Source of the DNA: an uncultured Oribacterium sp.
GTDB lineage: Bacteria > Bacillota > Clostridia > Lachnospirales > Lachnospiraceae
Assembly (NCBI GenBank): GCA_902485915.1
Contig: CABTMH010000060.1
Span: 1 to 5,005 of the forward strand
Direction of reading: 5' to 3'
Length of the DNA stretch: 5,005 bases
Shown: piece after piece, positions 1-5,005 of the stretch
Layout of the letters: each line of letters starts with the position of its first letter
Position numbering within the stretch: position 1 is the stretch's first letter
Notes under the pieces: generated by a model
Database searches by the model: none
Seen by the model: only the letters and a program-made list of their open reading frames with translations
What the model was told of the DNA's origin: nothing
Translations under genes and position numbers: made by a program

Positions 1-36
1 AATATTTTTCATAATCTAAGGTACTAATGAAAGAAA

Positions 37-63
37 AGCCTGTAAAATCAATGGTTTACGGCT
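37..63 (+). other. Imperfect hairpin in the deoD leader
   Basis: AGCC-GTAAA (37-46, with T41 bulged) pairs with TTTACGGCT (55-63), giving 9 base pairs around an 8-base loop. No T-run follows, so it is not a terminator. It lies in an AT-rich leader 26 bases before the deoD start. A CATAAT box at 10-15 could be the -10 element of a deoD promoter, but its -35 would lie outside the window. The hairpin could be an mRNA 5' structure or an inverted-repeat protein or recombinase site; the sequence does not decide. Confidence 0.35.
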
Positions 64-88
64 GGGCACTATCGAAAGGAGAAACACT

Positions 89-790
89 ATGTCAACACCT
101 CACAACAAAGCAGCACTTGGCGATATCGCGAAAACCGTTCTGATGCCGGGCGATCCGCTCCGCGCGAAGTATATCGCTGAAACCTATCTCGAGAATCCGG
201 TCTGCTTCAACACCGTCCGTAACATGCTGGGCTACACCGGAACCTATCACGGTAAGAAAATCTCCGTGATGGGCAGTGGTATGGGCATGCCGTCCATCGG
301 TATCTACTCCTACGAGCTGTTCCATACCTACGATGTCGATAACATCATCCGTATCGGCTCAGCCGGTGCCATCCAGCCGGAGGTGAATCTGAAGGATGTC
401 ATCATCGGCATGGGCGCCTGCACGGATTCGAACTACGGAAAGCAGTTCGAGGTACCGGGCACCTTCTCCGCCATCGCAGATTACGGTCTCCTCAAGAAGG
501 CAGTGGATGCGGCAGAGAAGCTCGGGGTCAATGTCAAGGTCGGAAACATCCTCTCTTCGGATATCTTCTATGATGCCCGTCCGGATGTGAATCAGCGCTG
601 GGCACGCATGGGTATTATGGCCGTAGAGATGGAGGCAGCCGCACTCTACATGAACGCAGCGTATGCACATAAGCATGCGCTCTGTCTGCTGACGGTATCT
701 GATCAGCTGCTTCGCGGCGAGGCACTGAGCCCGGATGAGCGTCAGGTCGGCTTCGATCAGATGATGCGCGTGGCACTGGAACTCGCCTGA
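89..790 (+). CDS. deoD: Purine nucleoside phosphorylase, DeoD type
   Basis: Cytosolic enzyme that splits purine (deoxy)nucleosides with phosphate to the free base and (deoxy)ribose-1-phosphate, for purine salvage and nucleoside catabolism. The 233 residues align almost end to end with the E. coli hexameric enzyme (239 aa). The key residues sit at the E. coli number plus one (initiator Met counted here): His5, the phosphate-binding MPGDPLR (19-25) with Gly21 and Arg25, Arg44, Arg88 and Ser91 in RIGSAGA, the VEMEAA nucleoside motif (Glu180-Met181-Glu182), and Ser204-Asp205 with Arg218 for base protonation. The start is well supported: AAAGGAG (75-81) lies 7 bases before ATG, and the N-terminus STPH matches the family. 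A strong terminator follows 23 bases after the stop, so the gene is probably transcribed apart from the uridine phosphorylase downstream. All nine Arg codons are CGC or CGT, unlike its neighbours, which suggests high expression. Confidence 0.97.
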   Translation: MSTPHNKAALGDIAKTVLMPGDPLRAKYIAETYLENPVCFNTVRNMLGYTGTYHGKKISVMGSGMGMPSIGIYSYELFHTYDVDNIIRIGSAGAIQPEVNLKDVIIGMGACTDSNYGKQFEVPGTFSAIADYGLLKKAVDAAEKLGVNVKVGNILSSDIFYDARPDVNQRWARMGIMAVEMEAAALYMNAAYAHKHALCLLTVSDQLLRGEALSPDERQVGFDQMMRVALELA

Positions 791-813
791 GCATCATCAG
801 TATAGGGATGAGA

Positions 814-848
814 CGATTTCCGGGTGCATGCCCGGAAATCGGTTTTTT
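814..848 (+). terminator. Intrinsic terminator after deoD
   Basis: A perfect 11-bp stem (814-824 with 831-841, core ATTTCCGGG) closes a 6-base TGCATG loop. It is followed by one G and then six T (843-848). It starts 23 bases after the deoD stop and ends 86 bases before the next gene, so deoD messages should end here. Confidence 0.93.
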
Positions 849-934
849 CGCAGAAATCTGCGGTGAAGTATCCCCGGCGGGCGGGTGCGACGTAGAGCAG
901 TCAGCATTGGCCTGGGATCGTAGAGGATGGAAAT

Positions 935-1714
935 ATGATCAATTATTCGGAAGATAAGACGATGTATCACATCGGTGTGGCACCGGGGCAGGTCGGACGG
1001 TACGTGATCCTGCCGGGCGACCCGAAGCGCTGTGAGAAAATCGCGAAGTATTTCGATGATCCGGTATTTGTGGCGGATCATCGGGAGTATGTGACATATA
1101 CGGGTACGCTGGATGGCGTTCCGGTTTCCGTGACGTCCACCGGTATCGGTGGGCCGTCGGCGTCGATCGCGGTCGAGGAGCTGCATATGTGCGGGGCGGA
1201 CACCTTCATCCGCGTCGGTACGGCGGGCGGTATGGACCTCGATGTGCAGTCCGGCGATGTCGTGATCGCGAGCGGTGCGGTCCGTATGGAGGGCACTTCG
1301 AAGGAGTATGCGCCGATCGAGTGGCCGGCGGTATCCGATTTCGAGGTCGAGATGGCGCTGTATCAGGCGGCCGGAAATCTCGGACTGCGTCATCATGTGG
1401 GCGTGGTCGAGTGTAAGGATGCCTTCTACGGGCAGCATAAGCCGGAGGATCTGCCGGTGAGCTATGAGCTTCTCAATAAGTGGCAGGCCTGGCTGAAGCT
1501 CGGCTGCAAGGCGTCCGAGATGGAGTCGGCGGCGCTCTTTACCGTGGCGTCCTATCTGCACGTGCGTGCAGGTGCGGTGCTCTTCATCATGTCGAACCAG
1601 GAGCGTGCGAAGCAGGGCCTCCGTAACGAGATCGAGCACGATACGGATAGGGCCATCCGCACAGCGATCGAAGCGATTCGGATTCTGATTAAGAAGGATC
1701 AGCAGAAGGCGTGA
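935..1714 (+). CDS. udp: Uridine phosphorylase
   Basis: Cytosolic nucleoside phosphorylase of the same superfamily as deoD; converts uridine and phosphate to uracil and ribose-1-phosphate. At 259 aa it is near the E. coli length (253). Visible motifs are YHIGV with His12, LPGDPKR (26-32; phosphate-binding Gly28 and Arg32), DHRE with Arg50, the STGIGGPSASIAVEEL block (68-83) typical of Udp rather than PNP, RVGTAGG (93-99; Arg93, Thr96), and SEMESAAL with Glu195-Met196-Glu197. In the uracil-contact segment E. coli has Gln166 and Arg168; here the loop reads GQHKPE, so Gln167 is kept and Lys169 takes the Arg position. The start at 935 has AGAGG (922-926) at 8 bases. The ATG at 962 (Met10) is possible but lacks a good ribosome binding site and would leave the protein starting two residues before the conserved HIG. 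No clear promoter was found in the 86 bases after the upstream terminator. Substrate breadth (uridine only, or also deoxyuridine and thymidine) cannot be read from sequence. Confidence 0.93.
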   Translation: MINYSEDKTMYHIGVAPGQVGRYVILPGDPKRCEKIAKYFDDPVFVADHREYVTYTGTLDGVPVSVTSTGIGGPSASIAVEELHMCGADTFIRVGTAGGMDLDVQSGDVVIASGAVRMEGTSKEYAPIEWPAVSDFEVEMALYQAAGNLGLRHHVGVVECKDAFYGQHKPEDLPVSYELLNKWQAWLKLGCKASEMESAALFTVASYLHVRAGAVLFIMSNQERAKQGLRNEIEHDTDRAIRTAIEAIRILIKKDQQKA

Positions 1715-1819
1715 GACGGGCACGCTGTGGATAGGAAGATCGTCGGGTGATTCAGGCGATGGATATGAAGAAAGTCGGATTACGTGAGACGAGCACGCTG
1801 CGGATGTGAAGATCCATGG
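1710..1819 (+). repeat. Degenerate direct repeat between udp and tadA
   Basis: Two 37-base copies, 1710-1746 and 1783-1819, are 73 bases apart and match at 30 of 37 positions (shared starts CGTGAGACG and GCACGCTG, shared core GAAGATC). The first copy includes the udp stop codon. A third partial copy at 1761-1778 matches the end of the first (1729-1746) at 15 of 18 positions. The arrangement looks like an old local duplication of the udp 3' end. The 150-base spacer (1715-1864) holds no terminator or clear promoter that I can see. Confidence 0.7.
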
Positions 1820-1864
1820 CGATGAGCTTCGGTCGAACAGGTATCTGGAAGGATAGCAAGAAGA

Positions 1865-2464
<600 letters not shown>

Positions 2465-2466
2465 TC

Positions 2467-2471
2467 GAGGA
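2467..2471 (+). promoter_or_regulatory. Ribosome binding site fixing the GTG start of the thiamine kinase
   Basis: GAGGA lies 7 bases before GTG at 2479. The nearby ATG codons at 2507 and 2510 are in other frames, and the first in-frame ATG would remove the first nucleotide-fold strand. The GTG start is therefore the only one that keeps the whole domain. Confidence 0.75.
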
Positions 2472-2478
2472 TAACAGA

Positions 2479-3291
2479 GTGGCAGAAGGAAAGAAGACAA
2501 GTGTATATGATGGAAGCATCGATACAGGCGAAAACAGAGGCCGCTGCATCATCGTGGGGGCCGGCGACTTCTTCGGGATGCCGTTTCAGCCGGTGGAAGA
2601 GGACTACGTCATCGCAGCCGATGCGGGGTATGAGAATCTGAAGGCCGCAGGTATCATCCCGGACCTCGTGGTGGGCGATTTCGACTCGATGGAGGTGGCG
2701 GGCGTGAAAGGCGTCACCGGACCGGTGAAGGACCTCGATATCTTCGCGGATGCGGAGAAGGCAGAGTATATCCACCATCTGCAACGCATCGAGCTGGACG
2801 GCGTCGAGACACGGGTCATCGATCCGATCAAAAACGATCCGGACATGCTGGCCTGCGTACGGATCGGCATGGAGCGGGGCTTCCGTTCCTTCCATCTCAT
2901 CGGCGGCACGGGGAAGAGGATCGATCACTCCATCGCAAACCTGCAGGTCCTCGGCTTTCTCGCGCAGCAGGGGATGCATGGCTATCTCTATGGTGAGCAT
3001 CAGCTGGTGTGCGCGATTCGGAACGAAAGCGTGTGTTTCCCGAAGGAGATGCAGGGTTACTTCTCGGCGCTCTCGCTGAGCGACGAGTGCCACGGTGTCA
3101 CCGAGCGTGGGTTTAAGTACATCGTCACGGATGTGACCCTCCGTAACACGATGCCGACCGGACTCAGTAACGAATTCGTCGGTACGGAAGCGGAAATCTC
3201 GGTGAAAGACGGGACCCTGCTGCTGATTTATGACTGGAAGTGCTGTATCTCGGAAGAGATACACTTTCATCATAAATCGATACTTGATTGA
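2479..3291 (+). CDS. thiN: Thiamine pyrophosphokinase (thiamine diphosphokinase)
   Basis: Transfers pyrophosphate from ATP to thiamine, making the cofactor thiamine diphosphate in one step, usually from imported or salvaged thiamine. The order of family motifs is clear: the first strand CIIVGAGDF (23-31), DYVIAADAGYENLKAAGI (42-59), the metal-binding GDFDS (66-70), the acidic segment KNDPD (118-122), GGTGKRIDHSIANL (142-155) around the conserved Arg-x-Asp-His, and the C-terminal beta domain with GLSNEFVGTEAEISV (228-242), which forms the thiamine site in the family. At 270 aa it exceeds the usual length of about 210-230. It has about 20 extra N-terminal residues, some 20 extra residues between GDFDS and KNDPD (72-115), and a short Cys/His-containing tail after DWK (252-270). 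The K-D-x-T-D pattern common in homologues reads K-N-D-P-D here. In many Firmicutes this gene sits with rsgA and rpe; here it follows tadA. No TPP riboswitch was seen upstream. Confidence 0.9.
   Translation: MAEGKKTSVYDGSIDTGENRGRCIIVGAGDFFGMPFQPVEEDYVIAADAGYENLKAAGIIPDLVVGDFDSMEVAGVKGVTGPVKDLDIFADAEKAEYIHHLQRIELDGVETRVIDPIKNDPDMLACVRIGMERGFRSFHLIGGTGKRIDHSIANLQVLGFLAQQGMHGYLYGEHQLVCAIRNESVCFPKEMQGYFSALSLSDECHGVTERGFKYIVTDVTLRNTMPTGLSNEFVGTEAEISVKDGTLLLIYDWKCCISEEIHFHHKSILD
3244..3263 (+). other. GNRA-capped hairpin at the 3' end of thiN
   Basis: TGTATCTC (3244-3251) pairs perfectly with GAGATACA (3256-3263) over a GGAA tetraloop, inside the last codons of thiN. No T-run follows directly; the next T-rich stretch is 30 bases later, inside the promoter spacer. 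It is therefore not a standard terminator. It could protect the thiN mRNA 3' end or weakly slow transcription into the RNA gene. It may also be a chance result of coding. Confidence 0.45.
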
Positions 3292-3312
3292 AGTTTTTCG
3301 CTTTGGTATAAT
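3284..3312 (+). promoter_or_regulatory. Strong sigma-A promoter for the 6S-like RNA
   Basis: The -35 element TTGATT (3284-3289) and a perfect -10 TATAAT (3307-3312) are exactly 17 bases apart. TG at 3304-3305 gives an extended -10 (TGGTATAAT). The expected transcription start is about 3319-3320. The -35 box overlaps the thiN stop codon (3289-3291). This is the best promoter match in the window. Confidence 0.9.
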
Positions 3313-3318
3313 GCCGAT

Positions 3319-3508
3319 AGAAGTAAAGAGCTGGGACGTACGAGGCTGCACATATTGAACCTACAAATACGACCTACGGGGCTCCGATATCTGTATGCAT
3401 AATATAACGCCTCCCTTCGGGCCGAGGACTATAGTGGCATACGTGAGGTTTCCCACCTAGCAAGAGAGCTAGGAGTCAAGCGTGTAGTACGGCGTTCTGG
3501 TGTTACTC
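3319..3508 (+). ncRNA. ssrS: 6S RNA candidate
   Basis: 6S RNA mimics an open promoter, binds the housekeeping RNA polymerase holoenzyme and shifts transcription as cells slow growth. The interval from the predicted start to the end of the closing helix is about 190 nt, the usual 6S size. Pairings found by eye for the closing rod are 3322-3326 with 3503-3507, 3327-3331 with 3494-3498, 3337-3341 with 3487-3491, and 3346-3351 with 3482-3487 (sharing 3487). A large open region follows (about 3352-3392 opposite 3443-3481). Its 3' side contains a perfect 6-bp hairpin (3456-3461 with 3468-3473). The terminal rod pairs 3393-3398 with 3437-3442, 3403-3406 with 3430-3433, and 3410-3413 with 3424-3427, and ends in C(UUCG)G at 3415-3420. 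This matches the 6S plan of closing stem, central bubble and terminal stem-loop. No convincing open reading frame is present. The name rests on architecture, size and promoter, with only partial recall of clostridial 6S sequences. SRP RNA was excluded because its GGAAG-loop signature is missing. Confidence 0.7.
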
Positions 3509-3526
3509 CGAAAATCTTACGATTTG

Positions 3527-3558
3527 GACCGACAGGCGAGTTGCCTGTCGGTCTTTTT
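3527..3558 (+). terminator. Intrinsic terminator after the 6S-like RNA
   Basis: A perfect 11-bp GC-rich stem (3527-3537 with 3543-3553, GACCGACAGGC) over a GAGTT loop is followed by five T. It begins 19 bases after the proposed mature 3' end, so the primary transcript would run to about 3558 and need trimming. A smaller hairpin (AAATC 3512-3516 with GATTT 3521-3525) lies just before it and could help processing. Confidence 0.94.
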
Positions 3559-3792
3559 ATATATACATGAGAGGGCCGGGTGCCGCTTTGGACTCCCCCC
3601 CCGGCTTAGAGTTTTCCGAACTCGTAACCTGGTGTTTCTGAAGGCTGCCCTCCAGCCCCCTGCCTGAGCAGTACATAAGTGACAGTAACATGCGCGCTTC
3701 GGCTTCCGTGAAATTTCTGTGAAACCATCGCATTTGGAGGGCCTTTTGTGTATCATAGATGTCGTATCGATTTCATTTGGCTTATCTAGTTT
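3559..3792 (+). other. Non-coding stretch rich in small hairpins; possible leader or unknown RNA
   Basis: I see no credible gene here. Local stems are GCCGGG 3575-3580 with 3600-3605 (beside a run of eight C, 3595-3602); TTA-GAGTT 3606-3613 with AACTC-TAA 3619-3627 (G3624 bulged); GGCTG 3643-3647 with 3653-3657; and CTGC 3660-3663 with 3668-3671. The segment GCCCTCCA (3647-3654) can also pair with TGGAGGGC (3735-3742), just before CTTTT. Its first six bases can instead pair with GAGGGC at 3571-3576. This could be a 5' leader of the transporter gene that switches between structures, a separate small RNA, or plain spacer. I recognise no known riboswitch class, and no good promoter is visible. 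Confidence 0.4.
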
Positions 3793-3797
3793 AGGAG
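3793..3797 (+). promoter_or_regulatory. Ribosome binding site fixing the TTG start of the transporter
   Basis: AGGAG lies 9 bases before TTG at 3807. An in-frame TAG at 3792-3794 closes the frame just upstream, so TTG is the first possible start and leaves a natural charged N-terminus (MKREQWEQQ) before the first membrane segment. Confidence 0.8.
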
Positions 3798-3806
3798 TGC
3801 AGTCCG

Positions 3807-5005
3807 TTGAAGAGAGAACAGTGGGAGCAGCAGATTCGTTGGGGCGTCACCGCCTTTCTGGTGATCGCAGCGAGCGTACTCGTGGCGACGATTCTGGTAA
3901 ATTTCGGAAAGATCCGTGCGTTTGGTGGCACGCTGGTGTCGATCCTGGCACCGATCATCTACGGTGCGGTGATCGCATACATCACCGCGCCGATCTATAA
4001 TCATGTATATCACTTCGTCTATGATCTGCTGGGAGGACGAAAAGCTGCAGCTCCGGCAACGAAGGTCGATTCGGATTCATCGAAAACGGATGCACCGACG
4101 GGGACAGCTGCACAGGCGGCTCCGGACACAGCAACTGCGCCAGCCACAGAAGCGGCGCTGGACACGGTAGCTGTACCAGGCACAGAAGCAGCTTCGGACA
4201 CAGCGGCTGCGCCCGGCACAGAAACGGCTTCGAAGCCGGCCACGAGTGCTGCACCCCGCATAATCGCACGTATGGCAGGCACACTGGTAGCCCTTCTGAC
4301 CGTACTGGTACTGGCGGTCGGCCTCGTGTCGATGATCATCCCGCAGCTCTACAGCTCCATCGCGAATCTGATCGCGACGCTGCCGCAGGATCTGTCGCAG
4401 ACCTACCGGAACATCATGAACTACCTTCAGGACTATCCGGAGGTACGGGAGGCAGTGCAGCAGTACTACAACATCGCGTATGAGTACATCATGAATTTCC
4501 TGCAGAATCATCTGATGCCGAACATGCAGAGCATCGTGGCGTCACTCGGGATCGGTATCTGGTCGGTGGTCACCTGGCTTAAGAACCTCTTCATCGGCCT
4601 CATCGTGATGATCTACCTCCTGAACATCAAGGAGTCCATGCTCGGCGAATCCAGGAAGCTGACCTTCGCACTCCTTCCGAAGAAGTGGGCAGAGCATGTG
4701 GTGCAGGAGTTCGCCTACATCAACAGGGTCTTCGGCGGATTCATCGTCGGCAAGATCATCGACTCCCTCATCATCGGCTTGCTCTGTTTCTTCTGCCTGA
4801 GCTTTATGAATATGCCATACACGATGCTCGTTTCCGTCATCGTCGGCGTGACGAACGTGATTCCGTTCTTCGGTCCGTTCATCGGTGCGATACCATCCTT
4901 CATCCTGATTCTGCTGACGAGCCCGATGCAGAGTGTATACTTCCTCATCTTCGTCCTGGTTCTGCAACAGTTCGACGGTAACATCCTCGGCCCGCGCATC
5001 CTCGG
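3807..5005 (+). CDS. AI-2E family transporter (3' end outside the window)
   Basis: Integral membrane protein of the AI-2E (TqsA/YdiK/YtvI-like) family. Members have been linked to autoinducer-2 export or to cation/proton exchange; most have no proven substrate. The window holds 399 codons, with the frame open to the edge. Visible order: membrane segments at about 12-33 and 40-63, a long soluble linker (about 76-152) with Ala/Thr/Pro/Asp/Glu repeats, a third segment (about 156-178), a soluble region with QDLSQTYRNIMNYLQDYPEV that is usual in the family, then several hydrophobic helices in the C-terminal core. The core shows the family hallmarks VGVTNVIPFFGPFIGAIP and, at the very end, QQFDGNILGPRILG. 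Only the last membrane segment or segments should be missing. The start codon is TTG, with AGGAG at 9 bases. Upstream lies a hairpin-rich non-coding stretch and the 6S terminator, so transcription must start within about 3559-3790, but no strong promoter is evident. Confidence 0.92.
   Translation, partial: MKREQWEQQIRWGVTAFLVIAASVLVATILVNFGKIRAFGGTLVSILAPIIYGAVIAYITAPIYNHVYHFVYDLLGGRKAAAPATKVDSDSSKTDAPTGTAAQAAPDTATAPATEAALDTVAVPGTEAASDTAAAPGTETASKPATSAAPRIIARMAGTLVALLTVLVLAVGLVSMIIPQLYSSIANLIATLPQDLSQTYRNIMNYLQDYPEVREAVQQYYNIAYEYIMNFLQNHLMPNMQSIVASLGIGIWSVVTWLKNLFIGLIVMIYLLNIKESMLGESRKLTFALLPKKWAEHVVQEFAYINRVFGGFIVGKIIDSLIIGLLCFFCLSFMNMPYTMLVSVIVGVTNVIPFFGPFIGAIPSFILILLTSPMQSVYFLIFVLVLQQFDGNILGPRIL
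4119..4226 (+). repeat. Three 36-base tandem repeats encoding a 12-residue Ala/Thr/Pro motif
   Basis: Units 4119-4154, 4155-4190 and 4191-4226 encode residues 105-116, 117-128 and 129-140 of the transporter. The consensus is A-x-D-T-x-x-x-P-x-T-E-A (the last unit ends in T). Units two and three share PGTE, and all three share D-T and P-x-T-E at fixed positions. The unit length keeps the frame, so changes in copy number would only lengthen or shorten the linker. Confidence 0.85.

Noticed and set aside
1759..1809. 16-residue open frame (MDMKKVGLRETSTLRM) in the udp-tadA spacer
   Set aside because: There is only a weak upstream purine match, no run of regulatory codons, no terminator behind it, and it overlaps the decayed repeat. 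Chance explains it.
2465..2478. TPP riboswitch in front of the thiamine kinase, or purine riboswitch in front of deoD
   Set aside because: The tadA-thiN gap is only 14 bases, and the 88 bases before deoD lack the purine aptamer's conserved junction pattern.
3517..3756. 79-codon open frame on the minus strand in the stretch after the RNA gene
   Set aside because: It reads through the strong terminator stem, has an Arg/Lys/Cys-rich composition without pattern, and lacks a ribosome binding site.
3319..3806. SRP RNA, suspected because it often neighbours tadA
   Set aside because: The conserved SRP apical signature (GGTCCGGAAGGAAGCAGC-like) is absent on both strands in this interval.
3719..4000. 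93-codon plus-strand frame starting GTG before the transporter
   Set aside because: It overlaps the start of the AI-2E transporter in another frame. The transporter frame has clear membrane segments and a proper ribosome binding site.

Overview
The window reads as a chromosomal housekeeping segment from a moderately GC-rich member of the Clostridia, most likely Lachnospiraceae. The evidence is the Firmicutes-type purine-rich ribosome binding sites, the GTG and TTG starts, the U-tailed intrinsic terminators, and the style of the proteins and of the small RNA. All genes lie on the + strand. The family assignment is inferred from sequence style; no search was possible.

Left part (1-1714): two paralogous nucleoside phosphorylases stand in tandem. 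They are a DeoD-type purine nucleoside phosphorylase (89-790) and a uridine phosphorylase (935-1714), separated by a strong intrinsic terminator (814-848). Together they provide phosphorolytic salvage of purine nucleosides and uridine, giving free bases and (deoxy)ribose-1-phosphate.

Middle part (1715-3291): a 150-base spacer holds a decayed direct repeat. It is followed by a likely two-gene unit, tadA (tRNA adenosine-34 deaminase, 1865-2464) and a thiamine pyrophosphokinase (2479-3291, GTG start), 14 bases apart. Both proteins carry extra loop segments compared with the usual family length.

Right part (3284-5005): an almost ideal housekeeping promoter (TTGATT, 17 bases, TGGTATAAT) overlaps the stop codon of the kinase gene. 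It drives a small RNA of about 190 nt ending near an intrinsic terminator (3527-3558). The RNA folds on paper as a closing rod, a large central bubble and a terminal rod capped by a UUCG loop. That is the architecture of 6S RNA (ssrS), the regulator of RNA polymerase holoenzyme. A 235-base non-coding stretch follows with several small hairpins and mutually exclusive pairings; I do not recognise it. Last comes an AI-2E-family membrane transporter (TTG start at 3807, cut by the window end), with an unusual repeat-containing Ala/Thr/Pro linker between its second and third membrane segments.

I found no mobile element, CRISPR array, tRNA or rRNA. The points most worth a second look are the 6S candidate, the unidentified structured stretch after it, the loop insertions in TadA and the thiamine kinase, and the tandem repeat in the transporter.
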